64,000 bases of DNA from Metabacillus litoralis (GTDB lineage Bacteria > Bacillota > Bacilli > Bacillales > Bacillaceae): NCBI RefSeq assembly GCF_020524045.1, contig NZ_JAIVKL010000017.1, positions 1 through 64,000 on the forward strand, in the 5' to 3' direction. Below are positions 28,853 through 36,646 of the stretch, piece by piece (the first letter of the stretch is position 1; each line of letters starts with the position of its first letter). The notes beneath the pieces were generated by a model. That model had not been told where the DNA came from, made no database searches, and saw only the letters and a list, made by a program, of their open reading frames with translations. The translations under genes and the position numbers were made by a program.

Positions 28853-29473
28853 TTATACCTCACGCAGGAAATTGACGGTAATGTTATTTGGATTTTGACA
28901 AGAACTTAGAAGCATTTGGTTTATCTGCTCTTTTTCAGCCAACTTCTTACTTTGCTGAAGGAAGCTGAACCAGTATAGGTAATTGTCAAGATACTTTTTA
29001 GCCACTACTTGGAACCTGTCCATCCAACCCTTTAAACGTTTATGGTAGTTATTCACATTTTGCAGATGGTAGATGCCCTTTTTGACATACCCCTCTTTGC
29101 TTAGGTTTATTGGCTCGTGTTTAAGTGCCTTGATTTGGGCAAATTTCTTGTAATTTGTGGCTGTATCTGTGCATAACAAAGAAGACGGGTCAATATAGCT
29201 TCCAATCGGAGTATTTGAAAGGTCGTTAAATGACTTTCCGCAGTCACGACAAAGATATCTTTGTCTCTCTCTGTATTTACCATTTCGCTTTACCTTCACA
29301 CTTCCGCAATGAAAGCAGCCTAAACCCTCTTTAAAACGGGTTTCTCTAATTGTGTGATGCATCTTTCAATCAGCATCTTCATTATCGATAAAGTCTTCTT
29401 TTAAAAGGTTTAATAATTGAATTTGCTCGTCCTTAGTTAAGTCTGAGAACGTAGTATAGATGTCTTTAATCAT
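28853..29473 (-). pseudogene. IS1595-family transposase, broken
   Basis: The frame starts at 29473 (MIKDIYTTFSDLTKDEQIQL, GGAGG upstream) and meets a TGA after 35 codons. It continues in frame with the zinc-finger part (CFHCGSVKVKRNGKYRERQR, CRDCGKSF) and then jumps from GSYIDPSS to LCTDTATNYKKFAQI, near the end of the ISXO2-like catalytic domain (YHLQNVNNYHKRLKGWM). The central catalytic residues are deleted. Terminal inverted repeats were not identified. Confidence 0.75.
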
Positions 29474-29503
29474 AGAGAAACCGCCTCCTGAAAGATTATT
29501 TTA

Positions 29504-30143
29504 TTACCTCTTATAACGATGGTCAAAATATCCACAATCTATGCGAAAAGAGCCATCTTTAATTATATAAGTTGATTTCATTTCATTAACAATGTTTTGA
29601 AGTCCTGAAGTGCCCTTTTTAAAAGTAGAATAATAATTTATGTATTTCTGCGCTGCGTTTAGAGCGTTCAGAGAATATTCTAGACCAAAATATTTTCTAA
29701 TATATTCAAGAAATAACCTATTTGTTTCATTATTAAAGGCTCTTTTATATTCTTCTCCACTCATCATAGCAAGAAAAATAGTAATATAAGCCTGTGCAGA
29801 ACCTTCGCTCATGCCTGTAGTCCTATTAATTTCAATTTTCCCTTCGCTTCTTGTTATTTTTTCTGAATATATTTTTTTTGCAACTTCATATGCATTTTCA
29901 AATTTCCTTGCAATCGCTAATTCTTGAACCACCCTTGATTAGAAGTCAAAAATTCTATTTTTAATCTCTTGTATAGCTGCTTCTTCTCATAATTTGTTGA
30001 TTTCCCCAGCTTCAACAGCATTATTAATTTTTTAATGGCATTTTTTGCAGACTCTGCAATTCGACTAGATATCCAAATCCAGGAATTGAAAATGAGGCAG
30101 CAACCCCAGCAATTTTTGCTGCCTTAGCATAATCATTACTCAT
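29504..30143 (-). pseudogene. Decayed gene with several frameshifts (island cargo)
   Basis: AAAGGAGACAG precedes ATG at 30143, giving SNDYAKAAKIAGVAASFSI and PGFGYL. The frame then shifts (SRIAESAKNAIKKL), shifts again (NNAVEAGEINKL, stop, EEAAIQEIKNRIFDF) and again into the 142-codon open frame at 29504-29932 (QELAIARKFENAYEVAKKIY). The pieces together resemble one conserved family of Bacillus proteins of unknown function that start S-x-x-Y-x-K-A-A and contain AVEAGEI. The 3' part (GMSEGSAQAYITIFLAMMSG) may belong to a different domain. Confidence 0.6.
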
Positions 30144-30236
30144 TTAACTGTCTCCTTTATATAACCTATAAAATAGATATTCGACACTTCCAACAAGAAT
30201 CTTTCATAATCCTCAAAACCCGTTACTGATTTCCCA
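30144..30236. other. Upstream region of the decayed gene
   Basis: This AT-rich stretch precedes the decayed minus-strand gene and leads to the cassette-type repeat at 30237. From 30281 to 30611, on the other side of the repeat, there is again no recognised gene; that stretch must contain the promoter for the recombinase-trio operon, but no confident -10/-35 pair was found. Confidence 0.4.
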
Positions 30237-30280
30237 TTCAACTAAACGGTTCCGTTAATTTAAATACGTTCTTTCACAAA
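30237..30280 (+). repeat. Outlying copy of the cassette-array repeat
   Basis: TTCAACTAAACGGTTCCG, TTAATTTAAATACGTT and CTTTCACAAA follow the short form of the 53-59 kb repeats (compare 59047-59091), in the same orientation. It lies 94 bp upstream of the decayed gene at 29504-30143. It shows that the repeat family is not confined to one block. Confidence 0.6.
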
Positions 30281-30611
30281 CTCACCTCGCTGTAGGCTGT
30301 TCTAGGCAGTTGTTTATTTGGTTCAGTAACTAGATAACATATTGCTAACGAGTTAAAAAAGATTTTACAAGAAACATATTTTGCGAGATGTAAGTCAAGC
30401 CTCCAATAAAAGAAAAACAACAATTATAGCAAATTTTAATTAAACTTTGTGGGATTATCGGAGAAACTTTTGCTCAAAGAAACTTTATTTTTTTTTTGAA
30501 AAATAATTTCGATTTTTCATCCATTTTAATTTTGAATTTTGTATTATGACAATACCAAGTTTGGAAAACAGATTGACTAGACAAAAAACAACTAGATTGG
30601 AGTGAACAACC

Positions 30612-30692
30612 ATGAAAATGCAAATCAAAGGTCCTGTTCGAAGGATTAGAAATAGTAACAACAGAAAAATCAAGTCGTTATTAAAAATGTAA
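30612..30692 (+). CDS. Very small basic ORF, 26 aa, leading the recombinase operon
   Basis: ATG KMQIKGPVRRIRNSNNRKIK SLLKM. TGGAGTGA lies about 7 nt upstream. Ten of the residues are Arg or Lys. It is followed 19 nt later by the next small ORF on the same strand. It may be a leader peptide or a small DNA-binding peptide; no family is recognised. Confidence 0.4.
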   Translation: MKMQIKGPVRRIRNSNNRKIKSLLKM

Positions 30693-30711
30693 TTACAAGG
30701 AGAGAAAAATA

Positions 30712-30852
30712 ATGAGTAGCTGCACCAGCTTCTTTAATAATCGAAAGAGTGAAATCGAAAAAGTATGTATAAAACATAATGTATCAACTGATTTATTAAA
30801 AAGGTTTTGGGATATTAGTTCCCATTTGGATGGTGATAAACGTCATGAATAA
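30712..30852 (+). CDS. Small ORF, 46 aa
   Basis: MSSCTSFFNNRKSEIEKVCI and onward, ending DISSHLDGDKRHE. AAGGAGAG lies 7 nt before the ATG. Its end overlaps the start of the next small ORF by 8 nt (ATGAATAA), so the two are translationally coupled. Probably helical; function unknown. Confidence 0.55.
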   Translation: MSSCTSFFNNRKSEIEKVCIKHNVSTDLLKRFWDISSHLDGDKRHE

Positions 30853-30979
30853 TAGATTGGAACAATTAAAGCTTCCTGGAACCAAAACGTATAAGTTGGT
30901 CGTACCAAGGAAAGATGTGAGAAATGAAGTTGCCTCTTTCCAAATGGAGTTTGATTTATACCTAGAAGATAGGAAGTAA
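30845..30979 (+). CDS. Small ORF, 44 aa
   Basis: MNNRLEQLKLPGTKTYKLVV and onward, ending FQMEFDLYLEDRK. Its start overlaps the previous ORF by 8 nt. The charged sequence has no membrane helix. It is conserved in layout with the short ORF before the 34897 recombinase only in size and position; function unknown. Confidence 0.5.
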   Translation: MNNRLEQLKLPGTKTYKLVVPRKDVRNEVASFQMEFDLYLEDRK

Positions 30980-31032
30980 GTATACAACAACCATTTTCAG
31001 TCAATTCTGTGATTATGACTGGAGGTGGTTGT

Positions 31033-31212
31033 ATGAAATACAAAGTAAGGAAAATTGAGATTATTGAAGAGTCAAATGAACTTGGAACCATTTTAATAGA
31101 AAGGCTTATCGAAAGAATGCTATTAAAAGAACTAGGTTTTCCTACTACTCTTCAAACCATTATCTTAAGTAAACATTATAGAGAAAAGGATGATAACAAT
31201 GTTAGCAAATAA
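31033..31212 (+). CDS. Small ORF, 59 aa, upstream of the recombinase trio
   Basis: MKYKVRKIEIIEESNELGTI and onward, ending YREKDDNNVSK. GGAGGTGG lies 4 nt before the ATG. It overlaps the first recombinase gene by 14 nt, so translation is coupled. It contains two short amphipathic helices and could be an accessory factor such as a recombination directionality protein, but no motif proves it. Confidence 0.55.
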   Translation: MKYKVRKIEIIEESNELGTILIERLIERMLLKELGFPTTLQTIILSKHYREKDDNNVSK

Positions 31213-31606
31213 TGTGACAAATAAGGAAATGAAGCAAAAGGTCTTCTATAGAAGAGGAAGAGAAGAAAGTAATTTGGAAAATCAACTGAAGACTGATTAT
31301 CAATTTCGAAAATGCTTAATTCAGCACGAATTCATTGAATTAAATGAAGGAGATGTTTCAGTTGTTGAATTTCACGGAAGAAAGTGCAGTCTTCGGTTAA
31401 TTAATCTAAATGAGCTAGTTAGAGTGGATACTCTTTATGTCTACGATGCAAGTCGCCTGGCTCGAAGTATAGTAGACAATAATGAGCTCCAGTATTTGCA
31501 CAATAAGTACAATGTTAGACTTGTTTCTACTGGTTCGTCTGCAGAAGATATGTCTAATAGTCTATTTGGTTTCTGGGAGGGCATTAAAATTGGCAAAAAA
31601 GTTTGA
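31199..31606 (+). CDS. Recombinase trio gene 1: stand-alone resolvase domain lacking the nucleophile Ser
   Basis: A 135-aa protein with the fold signature of the serine-recombinase catalytic domain: KVFYRRGREESNLENQL aligns with the usual Y-x-R-V-S-T-x-x-Q-S-L-E-N-Q, and YDASRLARS with the LSRLARN motif. The active Ser is replaced by Gly20. The chain ends before the long dimer helix, and there is no DNA-binding domain. It should be unable to cut DNA; a regulatory or dimer-partner role is inferred. The ATG at 31199 follows AAAAGG by 9 nt. It overlaps gene 2 by 17 nt. Confidence 0.75.
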   Translation: MLANNVTNKEMKQKVFYRRGREESNLENQLKTDYQFRKCLIQHEFIELNEGDVSVVEFHGRKCSLRLINLNELVRVDTLYVYDASRLARSIVDNNELQYLHNKYNVRLVSTGSSAEDMSNSLFGFWEGIKIGKKV

Positions 31607-33014
31607 TTCTTTAAAGCAAAAACTAAAGGTCTTTTTAAGACGAGTCAGTACAGAAAACCAAAGCCTTGAGATGCAAGTTGCTGCTGATAAAAAGTATCGG
31701 GATGCTCTAGATGAAGATGAGTATATTGAGGTAAATGAGCTTGGTGTGTCCGCAAATAAGATGAAGCTGAAGAACCGGGAGAGAATACTGGAAGTTATGT
31801 CGATTATTAGTCAAGGCAAGGTTGATACCCTTTATGTTTATGACCGAAGCCGACTAACAAGAAATTTTTATGAATACCTTGAAATGGTGGATTTGTTCAT
31901 TTTACATGACATTGAAGTAGTATTTACTTCCACAGATTCAAGTTATCCGACTTTCAATTCCAATTATCTAATCGAAGGCTTTAATGGAATATTAATTGAA
32001 GAAGAGGGGAAATCAATTGCTCGTCGAGTTGCAGATGCCCACCGAAAGCTTCCGCCAAGGAAATTTGGTTATGATACGTACAAAGACGACCAAGGCAAGA
32101 AATCTTACACTCTTAAAATGGAGCATAAAAATAAAATTTTTCAATTATTTGAGAAGTCTAGGCGAATTGCCAATACTACTGAATTTATTCAGCTAGTATC
32201 AACTTTTTCAAGTCTAATGAAAAAACAACCAACTGATATCGTGCGAATATTAACAGACCCGTTCTATGCCGGTTGTGAACAAATTAGCACATATTTAAAT
32301 TCGCTCCCTTATGTTGAACCCGGTGTTTCTAAGGAGACTTTCCTTGAGATACAAGAAGTAATTGAACCATTCGTCAAAAAATTGCAGCAAAACCTAAGTG
32401 GAAGAAGTGAAGAAAATATCCTACCTCCTAAGTGTGGTATTTGTGAAAAGAGTATGATGTACCGAAAAAGCAAAATGGGTGAATCAGGCATTTATACTTG
32501 TTCGAATAAACATAAAAAAATAAGTATAAACGTTGAGGATTACAATGATATGTTAATAAATTGCTCCTCAATGGTCTTTGAAAACTTGAATGAGGAAGAA
32601 ATCGAAAAGAAAGCTATAAAAATGATAAATCACATACTCGATAACTTGGGAAATGAAATAGAGGCTGCAAATAAAAAAATTGAGTATATTGAGGCTCAAA
32701 TTGCGACAATGTCTTATGAAAGATTTCTTTCCAAACAATATGAAAAAGATGAATTGAAACTTTTAGTAGAAAGTAAGCAAAAAAGAAAAGAATTTCGAGA
32801 AAACCAATTGCTTTGTGAAAACTATAAAAACAAAGTGAAATACCTGATAAGCAATGTCAAAATAAGTGACTGCCTAAAAAGAGATGAATTAATAAATTTA
32901 GTTGGATTAATTATTAAGGACTGCTATGTTCACGAATCGACATTAGGTCTTAATCTTTTCTTTAACGAGTTCCTAGACAATGAACAATTAGAAAGGAAGT
33001 TAGCATGTGAGTAA
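31590..33014 (+). CDS. Recombinase trio gene 2: serine recombinase
   Basis: 474 aa. The catalytic domain has Ser20 in FLRRVSTENQ, YDRSRLTRNFYEYL, and EGKSIARRV on the dimer helix. A shortened recombinase domain follows (PRKFGYDTY ... DPFYAGCEQIS, read in sections), then a zinc ribbon (CGICEKSMMYRK ... CSNKHKK) and a coiled coil of about 120 residues. The TTG at 31590 lies 8 nt after GGGAGGG; the in-frame ATG at 31482 would run antiphase through gene 1. It overlaps gene 3 by 8 nt. Confidence 0.85.
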   Translation: MAKKFDSLKQKLKVFLRRVSTENQSLEMQVAADKKYRDALDEDEYIEVNELGVSANKMKLKNRERILEVMSIISQGKVDTLYVYDRSRLTRNFYEYLEMVDLFILHDIEVVFTSTDSSYPTFNSNYLIEGFNGILIEEEGKSIARRVADAHRKLPPRKFGYDTYKDDQGKKSYTLKMEHKNKIFQLFEKSRRIANTTEFIQLVSTFSSLMKKQPTDIVRILTDPFYAGCEQISTYLNSLPYVEPGVSKETFLEIQEVIEPFVKKLQQNLSGRSEENILPPKCGICEKSMMYRKSKMGESGIYTCSNKHKKISINVEDYNDMLINCSSMVFENLNEEEIEKKAIKMINHILDNLGNEIEAANKKIEYIEAQIATMSYERFLSKQYEKDELKLLVESKQKRKEFRENQLLCENYKNKVKYLISNVKISDCLKRDELINLVGLIIKDCYVHESTLGLNLFFNEFLDNEQLERKLACE

Positions 33015-34506
33015 ACAGGATGCACATAACCAAATAACACCTTATGAAAAAAGAGAACTGGCAGTTGCTTCTATACGACGTTCTTCACATAAACAAGAAG
33101 GGAATCAGTCGTTTGAAATTCAAATATTAGCAATTAAGGAGTATGCCGAGAAAAAGGGTTACTATTTGCCGGATGAATTTATCTTTTACGATGATGCTCA
33201 AAGTGCATACCGGAAATCTGCTAGTCGACGTAAAGGTTTAAATATGATGAAAGAAATTGTCCTATCCCAAGATGTCAGTGCTATCATGTTTTATGATTTT
33301 TCCCGCATTGACAGAAAAATTTACTCTTTTGTATCGGAATTTTATACCGACGTTATTGCTAAAAAGCCGCACCTTAAATTCTATACAACTACAAAAGAGG
33401 ATGAATGGACGCCATCTGATTTAGATGTGAAACTTCAACTAATCATAGCCAACGGTGAATCCAATGATAAATCAAGAAGAACAATTGACTCTCAAAAGAC
33501 AGATTTAGATTCTGAGAAACGTCCTGGTTCTACTGTTCCGTTTGGTTATAACCAAATTGATAAGAAGTTGGTTCCAAATGAAAATGCTCCGTTTGTTCTT
33601 TTTATTTATTACTTAGCATCCTGGGGACATTCAATACAAAAGATAACAGATATCTTAAATGAAGCAGGTATTCCGTCTCCAACAAAGAAGCACTGGCGGA
33701 CAAGCAGTATAGAAAATATCCTTAAGAATCCAGTATACATGGGGCATCTCAGTTGGACTTTTCGCCATAAACACATCAATCAAAATGACCATTTAATTGA
33801 ATATAGTCACGATGCGATTGTTCCAGGTATTTTCTATAAACTAATTGATGTAAATCGAGAGCTGAAGAAAAAGTATAACAAATTAGAAACTCCGTTTTTA
33901 TTTGGTGGTTTGCTAGTTTGTAAAAACTGTGGAAACCATCTAATGCATCGAAACAGCTCTACAAAGAAAAAAGGAACTAAATACAGTTATCTTAAGTATT
34001 TTTGCACTACTTGCTTTTATGAAATGGATATAGATGTATTAAATGAAAGACTATTGGGCTATATTCATCAACAGTTATCCATGTCTGTAAAAATAAATTC
34101 TGAGACTGTAATTAATGCTCTTAAAGAATATATCGAGTCACTTCAGAAGCAAATGGAATTACTTAAGGCAAAGGAACAACTTGTATTAGCTAATGAAAAG
34201 GTAGCTGAAATTCATCAGCAAAATCAGTTAAACAGTGTCTTTAGAAATGTTAAAAGCAAATTGAAAGATGAAATTCTTCAAATTGAACAGTCAATTAAAG
34301 AAATCGAAATTCTTCTAATTCCTTCAGAACTAGAAGTGTTTCTGAATAGTTTTCAAAATATTGATATGAGCAAGTTATCAATGGCAGAGCAACGATTAAT
34401 CTTGTTGAACTTTGTTAACGAAATCGGAATACACTTTAAAAGTGAGAACAAAATTGAATTTGATATTCAATTTAAAGTCAATCCGGTTTCTTTTATAACC
34501 AGATGA
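33007..34506 (+). CDS. Recombinase trio gene 3: large serine recombinase
   Basis: 499 aa with a GTG start overlapping the end of gene 2. The catalytic Ser is Ser26 in ASIRRSSHKQEGNQSFEIQ, with YDFSRIDRKIY as the arginine motif. A recombinase domain (AGIPSPTKKHWRTSSIENIL, NPVYMGHLSW), a zinc ribbon (CKNCGNHLMHR ... CTTCFYEMDI) and a C-terminal coiled coil follow. It is an intact large serine recombinase, diverged from those at 24204 and 34897. A nested inverted repeat follows at 34549. Confidence 0.87.
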   Translation: MSKQDAHNQITPYEKRELAVASIRRSSHKQEGNQSFEIQILAIKEYAEKKGYYLPDEFIFYDDAQSAYRKSASRRKGLNMMKEIVLSQDVSAIMFYDFSRIDRKIYSFVSEFYTDVIAKKPHLKFYTTTKEDEWTPSDLDVKLQLIIANGESNDKSRRTIDSQKTDLDSEKRPGSTVPFGYNQIDKKLVPNENAPFVLFIYYLASWGHSIQKITDILNEAGIPSPTKKHWRTSSIENILKNPVYMGHLSWTFRHKHINQNDHLIEYSHDAIVPGIFYKLIDVNRELKKKYNKLETPFLFGGLLVCKNCGNHLMHRNSSTKKKGTKYSYLKYFCTTCFYEMDIDVLNERLLGYIHQQLSMSVKINSETVINALKEYIESLQKQMELLKAKEQLVLANEKVAEIHQQNQLNSVFRNVKSKLKDEILQIEQSIKEIEILLIPSELEVFLNSFQNIDMSKLSMAEQRLILLNFVNEIGIHFKSENKIEFDIQFKVNPVSFITR

Positions 34507-34548
34507 TAGTAGATGGAAAATCGAACTTTTACATAATTCAATGGATTG

Positions 34549-34645
34549 AAAACCGAACCTACGACCATATTTTAAAAATAGGAAAAAACCTTAATGGGCA
34601 AAAGCCGGTACTACTACGGCTTTCTAATTTAACTGGTTCGGTTTT
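34549..34645. other. Nested inverted repeats after the recombinase trio
   Basis: AAAACCGAACC (34549-34559) is the inverse of GGTTCGGTTTT (34635-34645). Inside, AAAGCCG (34601-34607) pairs with CGGCTTT (34617-34623). Related half-sites ATCGAACTT occur at both sides (about 34520 and 34679). It could be a terminator, or the crossover and accessory sites of the trio recombinases. Confidence 0.5.
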
Positions 34646-34757
34646 ACTTCCGAGATGGTATACCATTCTGGTTACAATATCGAACTTCTAATAACCATTT
34701 TGGACAAAAAATCGAAATTACATACATAACAACACAAGAATACGGGGGAAAAACAAC

Positions 34758-34904
34758 ATGAATATAAAGAGAAAGTTTAATAACGATGGGAACTCCTTTG
34801 AACAGATGTTTAAGGAGCTAATGAATTCAAAGTTAAATGATTTTGCAGCAAGAAAAGAGAATAGAATTGTCATTGGAGAAAGAGGAGGAATTAATCATGT
34901 ATAG
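34758..34904 (+). CDS. Small ORF, 48 aa, coupled to the following recombinase
   Basis: ATG NIKRKFNNDGNSFEQMFKE and onward, ending VIGERGGINHV. GGGGG lies about 8 nt upstream (ACGGGGGAAAAACAAC). Its stop overlaps the recombinase start by 8 nt, so the pair is translationally coupled. Small ORFs of this kind often precede Bacillus large serine recombinases; function unknown. Confidence 0.55.
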   Translation: MNIKRKFNNDGNSFEQMFKELMNSKLNDFAARKENRIVIGERGGINHV

Positions 34905-36384
34905 AGTAGGTGCCTATGGTCGAGTTTCTACAGGAAGAAAAGAACAAGATTCCTCATTAGAAAATCAGCAATTGATGTTTAATCAATTTGTTAATAGTAA
35001 GGGTTGGGAGTTAGCAGAATTATATATTGACAGAAAAACAGGTACCAAGGGAAAAAGACCAGAACTACTACGATTACTCGAAGATATTAAAAATAAAAGA
35101 ATCGATGTAGTAATTGTTAAAGATTTATCAAGGTTAGCAAGAAACGGAGAGCTTTCATATAAGATAGCGAATCTATCGAAGGAAAAAGGTGTACATATTA
35201 TTTCACTTGATGGAATGGTAAACACAATGGAAAATAATGTAGACATGTTAGGGATACTAGCGTGGATGTATGAAAAAGAATCTGAAAACCAAAGTAGAAG
35301 AATTAAAAGCTCTAAAAAAGCAAGAGCCATAAAGGGAAAGTACCAAGGCTCAGTTCCTCCATATGGATACCGTTTAGAAGATGGAACTTTATATATTAGA
35401 GAAGATGAAACACCTAGTATTGTAAGAAGAATCTACAAAGAATATTTAGAAGGTACTGGTGTAGATACAATTGCAAAAAACCTAACCCTCGAAAATGTAG
35501 CAACTCCAGCTCAAATAATAAATAAAAGAAATGCCGGCTTAGTGTGGGGAGGGTCTACAATAAAGGTCATATTAGAGAATCCGCATTATGTTGGTAATTT
35601 AGTTCAAGGGAGAACTGAAACGATAAGTGTAGTTAGTACAGGTAGAAAAACAAGGAGTAAGGAAGAACTAACTATTGTAAGAAGTACACATGAAGCAATT
35701 ATTCTAAAAGCTGATTTTGATGCTGTTCAAGCAGAAATGATAAGAAGAAAGAAGAATATTACAGCACCTAAACTCCATTTGTTTACGAATGTTACTTTCT
35801 GTGCAGATTGTGGTCGGGGAATGTGGTACCGAGCTGGTAGGAAAGGTTATATTTGTGGAACATATGGAAGATATGGCAAATCAAAATGTTCCTCTCATTC
35901 AATCAAGGAAGAGAAATTAACTGCTGCATTAGTTAACGACTTTGAGATGTTCCTAGAAGTGTTGAATATTGATTTGCTTTTCAAAAAGTTCGAGTCAAAG
36001 TTTGAAACTGCATTGAATAATAGTATTAAAGAAATAGAAAAGGTTAAAAGTAAAATTGAAGTGCTTAATAATAGAAAAGTAAAATACATTCAAATGTTGG
36101 CTGATGGTCAAATGGATGTAGATACATTTACCTTCGTAAAAGGTCAAAATGAAGAGGAAATAATTAAACTAAGTGAGCAGCTAAAAGGGTTTGAAGAAAG
36201 TTCTGCTGATAAAAATTACAGCAACATTGAGAAGATTAAAGAAGAATTTCTAGAGTTTTTATTTTCTGAAGAGGCATTTGTAGAAGTTATACATCGTTTT
36301 ATTTCAAGGATTGAAATTGAAGAGGATGGAACGGCGAAGGTATTTTATAGTTTCCAAGAACCGCAGAAAATGAATATAGCTTAA
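34897..36384 (+). CDS. Large serine recombinase (second integrase)
   Basis: 495 aa. Catalytic Ser in YGRVSTGRKEQ, the arginine motif in KDLSRLARNGELSYKI, the recombinase domain (VATPAQIINKRNAG, GGSTIKVILENPHYVGNLVQGR), a zinc ribbon (CADCGRGMWYR ... CGTYGRYGKSKC) and a C-terminal coiled coil. It is a clear paralogue of the integrase at 24204 and of the remnant at 47.9-48.4 kb. The ATG at 34897 lies 9 nt after AGGAGG. It is followed by a terminator; the type I restriction module lies downstream. Confidence 0.93.
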   Translation: MYRVGAYGRVSTGRKEQDSSLENQQLMFNQFVNSKGWELAELYIDRKTGTKGKRPELLRLLEDIKNKRIDVVIVKDLSRLARNGELSYKIANLSKEKGVHIISLDGMVNTMENNVDMLGILAWMYEKESENQSRRIKSSKKARAIKGKYQGSVPPYGYRLEDGTLYIREDETPSIVRRIYKEYLEGTGVDTIAKNLTLENVATPAQIINKRNAGLVWGGSTIKVILENPHYVGNLVQGRTETISVVSTGRKTRSKEELTIVRSTHEAIILKADFDAVQAEMIRRKKNITAPKLHLFTNVTFCADCGRGMWYRAGRKGYICGTYGRYGKSKCSSHSIKEEKLTAALVNDFEMFLEVLNIDLLFKKFESKFETALNNSIKEIEKVKSKIEVLNNRKVKYIQMLADGQMDVDTFTFVKGQNEEEIIKLSEQLKGFEESSADKNYSNIEKIKEEFLEFLFSEEAFVEVIHRFISRIEIEEDGTAKVFYSFQEPQKMNIA

Positions 36385-36400
36385 CAAGTGTAACTATAGC

Positions 36401-36436
36401 AAAAATGCTCAGTACATCCATAGCTGAGCATTTTTT
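36401..36436 (+). terminator. Terminator after the second integrase
   Basis: AAAAATGCTCAG (36401-36412) pairs with CTGAGCATTTTT (36424-36435). Confidence 0.85.
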
Positions 36437-36646
36437 ACTCTATTAAATTAAGGTAATCTTCCCTGTAGAATTTGAGATTAATGCCATACTAATTATTGTC
36501 CTAGTTCCACAGTAGTTGCTGCTGCTTTGGAAGAGTGCAAAAGCCTTAATTTTGAGAACTTCCTTATACTAATTTGTCCTCTTCTTCCTTGCAATTTTAA
36601 AAAGCCAATCTAATCTAAGAGCTGAATTAATTAATATTAATCTAAG

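Noticed and set aside
34503-34691. 62-codon frame after the third trio recombinase
   Set aside because: It covers the nested inverted repeats, has no ribosome site of its own and shows no protein-like composition.
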